From: Metridium senile
Taxonomy: Eukaryota; Cnidaria; Anthozoa; Actiniaria; Metridiidae
Assembly: GCA_949775045.1 (NCBI GenBank)
Contig: OX459100.1
Location: 7,105,462-7,169,461, forward strand
Direction of reading: 5' to 3'
DNA: 64,000 nt
Part shown: piece by piece, positions 12,714 to 21,255 of the stretch
Layout: each line of letters begins with the position of its first letter
How positions within the stretch are numbered: the first letter of the stretch is position 1
Notes under the pieces: model-generated
What the model was told of the DNA's origin: nothing
Database searches by the model: none
The model's input: only the letters and a program-made list of their open reading frames with translations
Position numbers and translations under genes: made by a program

Positions 12714-12799
12714 GGGATTTCCCCTTTATCATCACGTGATAACACCCCTGCGGCTGACGAGCCTATTTTAGATAGGGGCTTTCCCTTCTTGATCACGTG
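12714..12799. promoter_or_regulatory. Duplicated kappaB plus E-box module
   Basis: GGGATTTCCC at 12714-12723 is followed by CACGTG at 12733-12738. GGGGCTTTCC at 12775-12784 is followed by CACGTG at 12794-12799. Both 10-mers fit the Rel/NF-kappaB consensus GGGRNNYYCC. In both cases the E-box starts exactly 19 bp after the kappaB start, and the modules are 61 bp apart. They lie 540-600 bp upstream of the 13316 ATG and about 430 bp upstream of the divergent kelch ATG, so either gene could be the target. Confidence 0.5.
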
Positions 12800-13315
12800 A
12801 GATCAAAACAAGTCTGAATATGCGAGGGTCTTGCGTTATAGAAATTGAAGAACTGGGCCGCTTCAATACTTCATCATCGAAAGGTAATATTTGACATCTA
12901 AAATGGGAGTAACACTCTTTTATACACCATATTCGCATATTTTAGAAAAGTTTCTGCCGGAGACAGCGCCGACAATGCACTCTTTGGACCGCATGAATGT
13001 GTACTTTAGTCTATGTTTTGAGTCCACATATTGTGTTAGTTTGCCCCTTATTATTACTTCGAAGGCATCGACGCAGTCAACTATACAGTGTAGAAATAAC
13101 CATTGATTGACTCTGAAACAATGACCATGCAATCTGTGGTATGTATCGCCATTAAATTCTGTCTATGTGTTTGAGTGCACAGATTTCGTTAGCGCGTTTC
13201 TTGTGAAACACGGTGGCAGTGCTAACCATACACAGAAACTGCACTGTTAATTCAACTAAAAGGTAACACTTTGTTTTAAAACTGGTTGTCGAAATTACCA
13301 TTTTGTTTTTGCAGC

Positions 13316-13726
13316 ATGGTGTCCCAGGCTACTTGGTTCTTTCAACGTAAGGACTGTTTAACATTCGCAGCTATTGTATTGCTGTTGATTCTAGAGCAAG
13401 CGTGTTCTACTAAAGCTTGTCCCAATCATGAACACGACTTCAGGGAGGCAGGATGGGGAGTCACAAGGATCTCGATTCACAGTAAAGTGCGATGGGTTAC
13501 TCGATCGAAAACGAAGCTAATAGGAATAACTGTGTCTTCAAATAGCGTCCAAGGAGGTGCGGAGATCACTCATGAATTCTATATCAAAAGCGCAGTGACT
13601 ATGTGCTCTAAGTGTGGCATGGCGACGGGGATGGTATTTATGACACTGGATCAGTTGAGGCAGGTAGCTGCACTTAGGCCTGCGTTAGAGCCCTTGTTAC
13701 AGAAAGCTATTGCTGCACAACACTGA
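13316..13726 (+). CDS. Small secreted Cys/His protein without ER-retrieval tail
   Basis: 136 residues from the ATG at 13316; the frame stays open further upstream but only through a TTG. A hydrophobic stretch, TFAAIVLLLILEQACS, at residues about 16-31 looks like a signal peptide or signal anchor. Then come CPNHEHD (C35) and, near residue 97, MCSKCG preceded by HEFYIKSAVT. The KDEL-tailed proteins nearby show CQHGHHD, then VEFYL, then CRKCG, so the layout is the same and I infer distant homology. The spacing between the two Cys clusters is longer here. The C-terminus is an alanine/leucine-rich helix-like tail ending AAQH, with no KDEL. A splice-acceptor-like TTTTTGCAG ends one base before the ATG, so a 5'UTR intron is possible. 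Function unknown. Confidence 0.6.
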   Translation: MVSQATWFFQRKDCLTFAAIVLLLILEQACSTKACPNHEHDFREAGWGVTRISIHSKVRWVTRSKTKLIGITVSSNSVQGGAEITHEFYIKSAVTMCSKCGMATGMVFMTLDQLRQVAALRPALEPLLQKAIAAQH

Positions 13727-14705
13727 AACTAAAGACCTCAGACATGAAAAGATGTTGTTCACACTTGATTGACTGAGAAATGACTCTTATTGATAGCTAG
13801 TTAGGTGCGCGTCGAGACATAAGTTGGAGCGCTTGGTGCCAATATAGCCTATTTACAGAATGCTTTTGCAGCATTGTAAAACCACCTTCACCTTCATTAC
13901 CATCAATCATTTTCTTAGTCTGGTGGCACACCAGCGCTTTTTATGAGAAAATCAAAACATTTGAATGTTATTGTTAATAACTGTATTAAAACAGAAAATA
14001 TTTTTGAAACTGAAAAATAAAAACATAATAGAAAAATAAAAGTGAAAGTAAAATTTGTACAACCGTGATGAAAACACACACACACGCACTGCGCGCGCGT
14101 AAATGGATATGTTTGCTGACACGTGCCTATACTAAGGAGCTTCCAAGGAATAAGGATGGAAGTAAAACACGCGAGTATTTATATATCCATAATGGCTCGT
14201 GTTTCTAAGCTTGCTTCTCTCGTGCTCTACATCTCCCAGCGTGTTTATATCACAGTACATAGACACACGCGCCGTTTTATTTTTCTTAAATAGATAACAC
14301 ACGAGCGTGCATACTTATATTTTGAGTAAGAAAAGTGCGCATATTTGGTTACGGAAAGGGGCACGCGCGCGTAAATGTATATGTTTGATGACCATGCGCG
14401 TACAGGAGTTAATAAGGATGGAAGTAAGACACGCGTGTATTTATATGGATATAGCTAACACACGAGCGCGCATAGGTATATCGTAGAAAGAAAAGCGGGG
14501 AATTTGGATACGGAAAAGGACACGCGCGCGTCAGGATCTACAGATAATGGCACGCGTGTATTTGAATCAATAGTCTTAGTGAAAGTGTGTATATTTTTTT
14601 CAAAATGTAAATTACAAAGTGCACTCCTTTTAAACATTGGCCGTACTTATAGTTAAGTATAAAGATGCATTGCGGTGATCTTATTAGTACATGCAGTCAT
14701 CATTT
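13727..14705. other. Intergenic, with CG-alternating repeats at 14070-14530
   Basis: ACGCGCGCGTAAATG-type words recur at about 14093, 14362 and 14520, together with the shared flanks AACACACGAGCG and TGGTTACGGAAA/TGGATACGGAAA. They mark two or three diverged direct repeats of about 180-270 bp. The alternating purine-pyrimidine tracts (CACACACACGCACTGCGCGCG) could form Z-DNA. There is no gene. Confidence 0.55.
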
Positions 14706-15167
14706 TTATAGTTCATCTTTGTGTTCAGTAAAGAAGTGTTGTCCACATTTCCTACAGTATCTATCTTGTACAACTACCACTTGATCTTCAAGATAAAACT
14801 CCACAGGTTGTTCAGCGTTCACAGTGTCATGATGTCCGTGTTGACATGGTGTTACCTTCTCTACGCGATACGAGTTTTCAGTAACAATCACTCTTGCATG
14901 CTCTACTTCTTGCTTGAACTCCTTGGAAGTCTTACGAATTCTTCTCACACCAATGCCTTCTAGAATCGATCTTATTGGTTTCTCAATTACTTCCTTCCCA
15001 AATTTCTCCAAAGGTTTCACGATTCCTCCTCGTATAACATGACGGTCAAACTTTACTAGAGTCTTGTCGATAAATTTAACGATGTTGTTGATGAAGCCAT
15101 GGCTTTCGTTGACACTAAACGCGAGAAAGAGAGATAGAGCGATCAAAGCGAGAGTTGACGTCTTCAT
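14706..15167 (-). CDS. KDEL-tailed small secreted Cys/His protein, copy 1
   Basis: 153 residues in a single exon. Residues 1-23 form a clear signal peptide (MKTSTLALIALSLFLAF). Residues about 24-80 are a basic, amphipathic segment (KFIDKTLVKF, VIEKPIRSIL). Residues about 83-153 are the conserved domain: EFKQEVEHARVIVTE, C108-Q-HGHHD, C138-R-K-C141-G, ending HKDEL. The terminal KDEL is the canonical signal for retrieval to the ER by the KDEL receptor, so the mature protein should live in the ER lumen. The Cys/His set suggests a metal site or disulfides; that is inference. The 3' 210 bp is about 98 percent identical to the copy at 20513, while the N-terminal half is strongly diverged. I recognise no named family. 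Confidence 0.85.
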   Translation of the reverse strand: MKTSTLALIALSLFLAFSVNESHGFINNIVKFIDKTLVKFDRHVIRGGIVKPLEKFGKEVIEKPIRSILEGIGVRRIRKTSKEFKQEVEHARVIVTENSYRVEKVTPCQHGHHDTVNAEQPVEFYLEDQVVVVQDRYCRKCGQHFFTEHKDEL

Positions 15168-15267
15168 ATTTGGATTCTTTCCTCTTTTAGTCTATGAAAC
15201 AAAAGTTCCTTTGGATCACTCACTCTCTTAGCATGTCGTGCTACGGAGAATAGTCTTGCTTTACACT

Positions 15268-15309
15268 GATTGGTTCAGAGTGATTATGCAATGACTAGGG
15301 AAAATTCCC
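15268..15309 (-). promoter_or_regulatory. kappaB-like palindrome and CCAAT box
   Basis: GGGAAAATTCCC at 15298-15309 contains GGAAAATTCC, which fits GGRRNNYYCC. It lies 131 bp upstream of the 15167 ATG. The same 12-mer, in the same orientation relative to its gene, precedes the 20968 ATG. GATTGG at about 15268-15274 is a reverse CCAAT box. Confidence 0.45.
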
Positions 15310-15960
15310 ATCCGAAAACAAGCTGAGTCACGATTCTGCGAATTGTTATTGAATTTATTAATAATAGAATAGAATAATGGGATTTGATACTCGTGAATAA
15401 TCAGGTAAATTTTGCAGCAATATGCTTCTTGTGGTAACTCCCCCCCCCCCCCCCCCCCCCCGTTCGCCTGTCACGCAACGCCGTGTTTGGTTGTTACTGC
15501 TTAGCGCAGCGCAGTAATGCTAAAAATAGCTCCAAGACTCAGACAAACATTGTGTCCAGTTTAACCGTGTTGAGCAATATATGAACCGATCTTATCATTT
15601 CTTGCTTAAATTAGAATAACAACGTGATTAAACAAAGATTTGCTTCGATCGGCACTGAAAATAGTGTGCTGAAAGTTAAATCAAAGTTTATTTGTCCGAG
15701 TTAGGCCTTTGTATCCATTTTTGTGACGTCATTAATGCGCTGCGCATTTAAATAGAGCTACATGCCTTCATTGAAATTATGTTTGATTGGAATTCTTGGA
15801 GTATTTCGCAATGAACGATAAATTTACCAATCGATCGGGCTTTGTTTAATATGATTAGACAGCGTTGCCGGCGGTATTCAAGGTCAAAGCAGGCTATGTA
15901 TTAAATGACAAAGGTTTCCAAGTCGGCCCACGTTACAAGTGTTTACAAGTACAGTCACAT
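15310..15960. other. Spacer with poly-C tract
   Basis: A run of 22 C at 15440-15461 and otherwise unique sequence. No gene is supported. Confidence 0.5.
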
Positions 15961-15964
15961 GTAA

Positions 15965-15989
15965 GGGGAAATCCCCGTGGACAACGTCA
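15965..15989 (+). promoter_or_regulatory. kappaB-like site followed by a CRE half-site
   Basis: GGGGAAATCCCC at 15965-15976 contains GGGAAATCCC, a good Rel/NF-kappaB match. ACGTCA (TGACGT on the other strand) follows at 15984-15989. The pair lies about 140-165 bp upstream of the 16129 ATG. The paralogous gene at 23086 has the same order, kappaB then TGACGT, at a similar gap. Confidence 0.45.
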
Positions 15990-16128
15990 CATCCCGGGCT
16001 GCACTTCCCTCGAATGCAGCTCTAAATCCGGGCTCTAAATATCTTGGAATCGTATCCTCCGAATACGCTCCTGACGAGACAAGTGGAAGGCCTCACAAGT
16101 CCTCTCAGTTTTAGTAGTTGTACATAAT

Positions 16129-16557
16129 ATGTTTTATAATCAACTCAAATGGATTGTGATCTTGTTTGTTTGGTTTGTTACGATCAAGAGTTCAAATAGC
16201 GAACGATTTCCGGTCAAAGTCGACAGAGAAACAGGCGAGCTGTATTACGAACAAGAGACAACAACAGGACTCCAAAAGGTTGTGATACGACAAGCTGACG
16301 TGGAATACCAGAAAGAAGAAAAGAAATCAGTCAAGACTAGCGGAGGAATTAAGCTCGATAAAAGCGGAATAGGAATACAGTTTACACGGGAAAAACACTG
16401 GCAACATACCGTTAGCTACTCACGAAAAGGAGGAAAGATTGAATTGCCACTGACAGAGGCTTGTCTACTTGATGCTGGATGTAGGGAGTCAGTACTAGGA
16501 ACAGTGAATAATAGCATTGCTGAAGATGGAAGGAAATCACTCGAGAAAATCAACTGA
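16129..16557 (+). CDS. Small secreted protein of the FPV-D-T-Y family, copy 1
   Basis: 142 residues in a single exon. Residues 1-24 are a signal peptide (WIVILFVWFVTI). Directly after it comes RFPVKVDRETGELYY (26-40), which matches DFPVDFDPKTKKIVY in the 23086 gene. Both are followed within 10-12 residues by a Lys/Gln-V/M-V-I strand (QKVVIRQ, KKMVITM). The middle is charged, with short strand-like patches (GIKLDKSGIGIQF, HTVSYSRKGGKIEL). Two Cys (112 and 117) lie near the C-terminus. AATAAA at about 16775 follows the stop by 220 bp. There is no retrieval tail, so it is probably secreted. No known family recognised. Its place among KDEL-tailed genes with similar promoter sites suggests a shared programme. 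Confidence 0.7.
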   Translation: MFYNQLKWIVILFVWFVTIKSSNSERFPVKVDRETGELYYEQETTTGLQKVVIRQADVEYQKEEKKSVKTSGGIKLDKSGIGIQFTREKHWQHTVSYSRKGGKIELPLTEACLLDAGCRESVLGTVNNSIAEDGRKSLEKIN

Positions 16558-17420
16558 GATTGACCTCAATTTGTATATAGCAAAGGAGCGTGTACGATAA
16601 TGCTGTAAACATAGGAGCTGTTATCTAGCTAGTTTATATAAGCGTGTACTATAAATGATGAAAACTTATTATTTGCATAAATATAGCCAATATGCATGGC
16701 CCTAAATGTCATGTACACAATTTTTGTCCACGTCATTGTATTAAATTTACTAGTTCAAACCTAATCTGTATGCAATAAACATAAGTTGCCTTTGAAAGTG
16801 TTGTTTTTGCAATTCTGATTGGTCATTAATTAGAAAAATGCCTAAACCCAATTCAAATCAAACTGTAGCTTGCACAGACATGAAAGGTAAAAACCTTCCC
16901 TTTCCTTTCCCCCTTCCCATCCCCTCCTCACCCTCTCGATATATCCTCCTACCTCCTTAACTCTGCCCTTACTAGTACTTTCTCTCTCGCTTCGTCCTTA
17001 AAGACACCACCTAACCCCCCCTACACACCCACATCCACCCTTCTTGCCCCAACACCCCTTCCCTCACCTCTTTCCCTCTCCCACACCTCCTACATAAATA
17101 ATCTCTTGCCTCCCCTCTTAGCTGTTCTCTCACCTCTGACATAAAGACCCCTCACTCCATTCCATTTACCTCATTCCTTACAATTCTCTTATCTCTCCCC
17201 CCTTCTTTAACTCTCTTTACCTCCCCTTTACTCTTCCCCTGGCGCCTAGCATCCCCCTTAAAAACCACCCTTACTTTTTCTTTACATCCTTCTTCATGTT
17301 CTTCCTCTGTTTCTATCGACCTGCACTATGTGCCACATGATCCACTTCTCTCCAGTTTCCCAACACCTTCCACGATCTCGCGTGGACCGTGTTTGGACTT
17401 TGAGCTGGGTGGTGGCATGC
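16558..17420. other. Spacer with polypyrimidine region
   Basis: 16558-16890 holds the 3' end of the gene before it. About 16890-17290 is strongly C/T-rich on the + strand (CCTTCCC, CTCTCTC and similar), with no gene. Triplex or H-DNA potential only. Confidence 0.55.
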
Positions 17421-17422
17421 AG

Positions 17423-17506
17423 GGGGAAACCCTTTAAAGTGAGATAGCCAGGGGTTTCCCCCAACAGTTTTAAATAGTCTGTTATCTCATGCAAGACGAT
17501 ATAAAA
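17423..17506 (+). promoter_or_regulatory. kappaB-like sites and TATA box of the REEL gene
   Basis: GGGGAAACCC at 17423-17432 is a partial match. GGGGTTTCCC at 17451-17460 is a full match to GGGRNNYYCC. Together they form a loose palindromic pair. TATAAAA at 17500-17506 is 130 bp before the ATG and predicts transcription from about 17530. The G/C-run site lies about 40 bp upstream of the TATA box. Confidence 0.5.
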
Positions 17507-17635
17507 CAGCTCGAATACATCGAATAACAACTACCATTTTCTGGGTCCTGCAGATAGCTTGGTTGGTTACGAGAAAAGCTAGGCAACAATACATTGAATC
17601 AAGAGCGTTGCAGTTTACAGTCATTTTACAGAAAG

Positions 17636-18010
17636 ATGAACAAGATTGCACTCCTGGTCCTGTTTTCATTGAGCACAGTTTGTGTCAACGAAGTCAGCTC
17701 TAAGATGAACTTTGGTGACGCGCTGGGGAAAGCAATCAAAACGTTTGCCACAATCGCCAACCTTGTGAAACGACTCGAACACAAGTCCTACGAAGAATTC
17801 ATCCAAGAAGTACAGCATGCAAGAGTGATTGTTACTGAAGACTCGTATCGCGTAGAGAAGGTAATACCATGTCAACATGGACATCATGACATTGTGAAGA
17901 CTGAACAACCTGTGGAGATTCATCTAAGAGACGACATCGTCGTTATGCAAGACCGCTACTGCAGGAAATGTGGACAACACTTCTTTAGTGAACCGAGAGA
18001 AGAACTGTAA
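17636..18010 (+). CDS. REEL-tailed small secreted Cys/His protein
   Basis: 124 residues from the ATG at 17636. I chose it over the in-frame ATG at 17594 because a clean signal peptide (MNKIALLVLFSLSTVCV) then starts the protein. Residues about 23-50 are a short amphipathic basic segment (GKAIKTFATIANLVKRL), unrelated in detail to those of the KDEL copies. From residue 53 the conserved domain follows: EFIQEVQHARVIVTE, C79-Q-HGHHD, C109-R-K-C112-G, ending EPREEL. REEL is a plausible KDEL-type variant for ER retrieval. AATAAA at 18099-18104 gives a 3'UTR of about 100 bp. It is more diverged from the two KDEL copies than they are from each other. Function unknown. Confidence 0.85.
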   Translation: MNKIALLVLFSLSTVCVNEVSSKMNFGDALGKAIKTFATIANLVKRLEHKSYEEFIQEVQHARVIVTEDSYRVEKVIPCQHGHHDIVKTEQPVEIHLRDDIVVMQDRYCRKCGQHFFSEPREEL

Positions 18011-18118
18011 ACAAGCCGAACATTATTGAAGGCTGCGAAACAATCCCTTCCTTGGACTCTGCAAGGAGTGATTACAAGGATGAGATATATAGATATAGAA
18101 TAAATACAGAATAATTTT

Positions 18119-18255
<137 letters not shown>

Positions 18256-18362
18256 TAATTACTAACACACACATACACAAAATTTATAATTAATACACAA
18301 TGCCACAATGACAAACGAGAAGACTGTAGTTATTTACATTTATTTACAGGGGCTTCGAAGTT

Positions 18363-18662
18363 TTATACAATAGAGTTGATTCCGTATATGACTGTGAAAA
18401 GTGCGGTGCCGTGTGCGTGCCTTGCCGCAACCGTAATGTCTCTAGAATTTTGATGTGCCTTGCCATGCCTTGACCACGTTTGTGTCGTGAGCTCTGCATA
18501 GTCATACAAACTTTGCTCTAATGTAAAATAGTTCTTACTACAAACAATAGACCGAATACAAATATGGCGACCTCCTATTGTTCGTGACTGTCTAGCCTCG
18601 TGTTCATGTTGCAAAAACAATTGCAATAAAGTTTCCACATGTATTCGAGGGTGGTCAGTCAA
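18363..18662 (-). CDS. Doubtful small ORF or terminal exon
   Basis: An open frame of 99 codons with ordinary residue composition (HEHEARQSRTIGGRHICIRS). AATAAA lies about 25 bp after the stop. It begins at a TTG, and the only upstream clue is a TTTTAG acceptor-like sequence. It could be a last exon whose gene I cannot see, or chance. No family recognised. Confidence 0.15.
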   Translation of the reverse strand: MTDHPRIHVETLLQLFLQHEHEARQSRTIGGRHICIRSIVCSKNYFTLEQSLYDYAELTTQTWSRHGKAHQNSRDITVAARHAHGTALFTVIYGINSIV

Positions 18663-18729
18663 AATCTAAAATTATTCAAATAAAAAGGTCATCAAATCAA
18701 CCGTGATTTATAAACTCTAGCATGCGTTA

Positions 18730-19160
18730 CTGCTTGGGAATGGGGTGGGGTACACAATTTTACTAGGTAGGGTGGGGTGGGGTACAAAATTTCACTAGGT
18801 AGGGTAGGGTGGGGTAGGGTACACAATTTTACTAGGTAGAGTTGGGTGGGGTACACGATTTTACTAGGTAGAGTTGGGTGAAGTACACAATTTTACAAGG
18901 TAGGGTGGGGTGGGGTACACAATTTTACTAGGTAGAGTTGGGTGGGGTACACATTTTTACTAGGTAGGGTGGGTACACAATTTTACTAGGTAGGGTGGGG
19001 TACACAATTTTACTAGGTAGAGTTGGCTGGGGTACACATTTTTACTAGGTAGGGTGGGTACACAATTTTACTAGGTAGGGTGGGGTGGGGTACACAATTT
19101 TACTAGGTGGGGTGGGGTACACAATTTTACTAGGAAGGGTGGGGTAAACAATTTTACTAT
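18730..19160. repeat. Minisatellite, GGTGGGGTACACAATTTTAC unit
   Basis: About 14 copies of a 24-38 bp unit built from ACACAATTTTACTAGGTAG followed by a variable number of GGGTG blocks. Strongly G-rich on +. Confidence 0.9.
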
Positions 19161-19424
19161 AGCATGTGTGGGACTGATCATAGATATTTATAAGCTTTTA
19201 AAATAATTCGCATTTAGAAAATTTCCTTTATGCTCATCTATACACATGAGATGCATATTTTATTCGAAAATATATGTAGGCAATTTATAGTAAGCTAATG
19301 AAAGTGAACTGAAACTACAATAGTGGCACGATGTTAGCATTTTATTTATAGGAACCCGTTACTGGAGATCCTCTCTGTGGGTTTTATCCCTGCCTAACAT
19401 ATAGTGTGGCGAATCTTGTAAATC

Positions 19425-19640
19425 AGAAATAGAAAATTTCATAATGACTACTTCTTTTGTTTAAGTATAAAAATGTATTACCCGGCCTTTACCCCCTCTT
19501 CCCTCCCCCCCCCCCCCCCCCCCCCCAATCATATCATTGTAGGAATGATAGCACATTGAGGCTGGGGTAGTAGCAGAATTTCAGCAGTGCTAAAATGATT
19601 TTATCACATTCGTGCCAACACGTTTGTCAAGATAATAGCC
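19425..19640. repeat. Inverted copy of the 24400-24545 segment
   Basis: Reverse complement matches to 24400-24545 include GTGTTGGCACGAATGTGATAAA, TTTTAGCACTGCTGAAATTC, a central poly-C tract and TTTAAGTATAAAAA. The C tract here is about 24 nt (19502-19526). Confidence 0.65.
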
Positions 19641-19721
19641 TTTCCTAATTTGCTTTTAGTGTAGTCACAACTCTTGCCGCTGCGCTCACACGAAAACGTA
19701 GAGAATATGTGCATGCTCTCC

Positions 19722-19802
19722 TCAGTTTTGCTCCTTCCCTCCCTCCCTCCCTTTCTTCCTCCCTTCCTCTCTCCCTCCCTCTCTCTTCTCCCTTTCCCTC
19801 CT
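19722..19802. repeat. CCCT/CTTC polypyrimidine tract
   Basis: Imperfect CCTT and CCCTCT units. Low complexity. Confidence 0.85.
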
Positions 19803-20226
19803 CACCAATCCCTCAGAGTCGTCACGCAAGCGACTGAATTACTTATAAAAATTGGTTATTTAAATGTCTTTATTCCCGGATTATTAATCTATAAATCAAT
19901 ACTATTATGATTACTATTATGATTATTGTTTCCATACATAATAGTTGACAAGTAAAGTTGTAACAAGATATTACATACGTACATTTTATTGGAACTCCCC
20001 ATAGGGCTTTTCAGGCCAATTTACAAGTGATAATTAAGTTATATATGATAATAGAAAACCTAATTTACAATCAAGAAAATTTATAAAATATTATATATTC
20101 GGTTCCCCTTGTATTTGTTACTGGTTGAGTGATAGCGATTTATCGATAAATCAATATTACTGTTTCCATGACTATTAGTCACTATCAAAGACAAGTAAAG
20201 TAATTGTAATGAGGTATTGTTTCCTT
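19803..20226. other. Gene-free spacer
   Basis: AT-rich. It contains TTTATCGATAAATC near 20138, a perfect palindrome of the DRE type (TATCGATA). No gene. Confidence 0.45.
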
Positions 20227-20290
20227 CTCGTTCCCAGAGCCCACGGTAGCCCGTCCAGTTTCGAAAGTTTCCGTGGGCTCTGGGAACGAG
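20227..20290. mobile_element. 64-bp hairpin with 20-bp arms
   Basis: CTCGTTCCCAGAGCCCACGG at 20227-20246 is perfectly complementary to 20271-20290. It looks like the fused ends of a GTTCCCAG-type MITE. Similar ends occur near 9440 and 37495. Confidence 0.7.
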
Positions 20291-20512
20291 AATGAGTTTC
20301 TGGTTGATAAATAGCGACTAAATAGTCACTAAATACAAACCATTAGTCAGTAGCTGTATTGATTGTATTTCATGGTTTAGTAAACGATTGCGCTCCACTT
20401 CATAGATTAGATATTTGCGCTCTCCAGTGTTTGCGCAAATTTTCACAATTCGTTCCAGTCACCCGTCCTCTTTTCACGACACAGGCAACCCAAACGACAA
20501 TGATTTCCAATG

Positions 20513-20968
20513 TTATAGTTCATCTTTGTGTTCAGTAAAGAAGTGTTGTCCACATTTCCTACAGTATCTATCTTGTACAACTACCACTTGATCTTCAAGA
20601 TAAAACTCCACAGGTTGTTCAGTCTTCACAGTGTCATGATGTCCATGTTGACATGGTGTTACCTTCTCTACGCGATACGAGTCTTCAGTAACAATCACTC
20701 TTGCATGCTCTACTTCTTGCTTGAATTCTCGTCTCGTTTTCCTCACTTTCTTCTTCAAACCAACAGCTTTTAGAATGTTTTTGATGGGCTTTTCGATGAC
20801 ATGTTTAACGACTTGTTTAACTGGTTTAACGACAACGTTCTTCACGATTTTCTCGACTCCCTTGAAGAGACGTTTGAGACGAAATTTACACTCAACTTCG
20901 GCCACTAGACTCAACGTTAAGAGTCCTACAAAGCATACTAATAATGCCCCTCTCATCTTTACCCCCAA
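20513..20968 (-). CDS. KDEL-tailed small secreted Cys/His protein, copy 2
   Basis: 151 residues, or 147 from the second Met at 20956, which fits a signal peptide better (MRGALLVCFVGLLTLSLV). Residues 28-80 are very lysine-rich and amphipathic (FRLKRLFKGVEKIVKNVVV, KPIKNILKAVGLKKKVRK), the most cationic of the three. The conserved domain (81-151) carries EFKQEVEHARVIVTE, C106-Q-HGHHD, C136-R-K-C139-G and ends HKDEL, predicting ER-lumen retention. The last 70 codons differ from copy 1 at only about four nucleotides, but the N-terminal halves align only around VIEKPI and RKT. Similarity to copy 1 stops right at the stop codon, so the identical block ends sharply. I infer gene conversion or selection-driven N-terminal divergence. 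The lysine-rich segment resembles a membrane-active peptide; that is inference. Confidence 0.85.
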   Translation of the reverse strand: MGVKMRGALLVCFVGLLTLSLVAEVECKFRLKRLFKGVEKIVKNVVVKPVKQVVKHVIEKPIKNILKAVGLKKKVRKTRREFKQEVEHARVIVTEDSYRVEKVTPCQHGHHDTVKTEQPVEFYLEDQVVVVQDRYCRKCGQHFFTEHKDEL

Positions 20969-21009
20969 ACTTTTAAAACACAGTTGAACTCTGTTGGTAA
21001 TAACCGCTG

Positions 21010-21046
21010 TTTTATAGTCTGCTTTAGTTTAAAAGGGAAAATTCCC
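21010..21046 (-). promoter_or_regulatory. TATA box and kappaB-like palindrome
   Basis: TATAAAA on the minus strand (21016-21010) and, immediately upstream, GGGAAAATTCCC (21035-21046). That 12-mer is identical to the one at 15298. With the TATA 42 bp before the 20968 ATG, the 5'UTR would be very short. Starting at 20956 gives a slightly longer leader. Confidence 0.5.
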
Positions 21047-21255
21047 GTAGTATATTTAAATTGCAAATGACGATATATAGGTAACGCTAAGGGGGTTTCC
21101 GGGAACATAACGCAAGGAATATTGTCACAGAACTAGAATTCAAAAATTGTCACGCAAAATTGTTTAGTAAGCATAAACTTTTTAGATTTTTTGCTTCAGT
21201 AGTTGTCGCTATCTGTTTTGATACTTTTATATTTAAATATAGCTTTTGACGGCCA

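Noticed and set aside
12891..13132. Overlapping 70-codon ORFs on both strands upstream of 13316
   Set aside because: Mutually antisense with no domain; probably 5' untranslated or promoter sequence.
14721..14963. Antisense ORFs over the KDEL genes (also 17666-17923 and 20528-20773)
   Set aside because: Conserved only because the sense strand is coding; composition is not protein-like.
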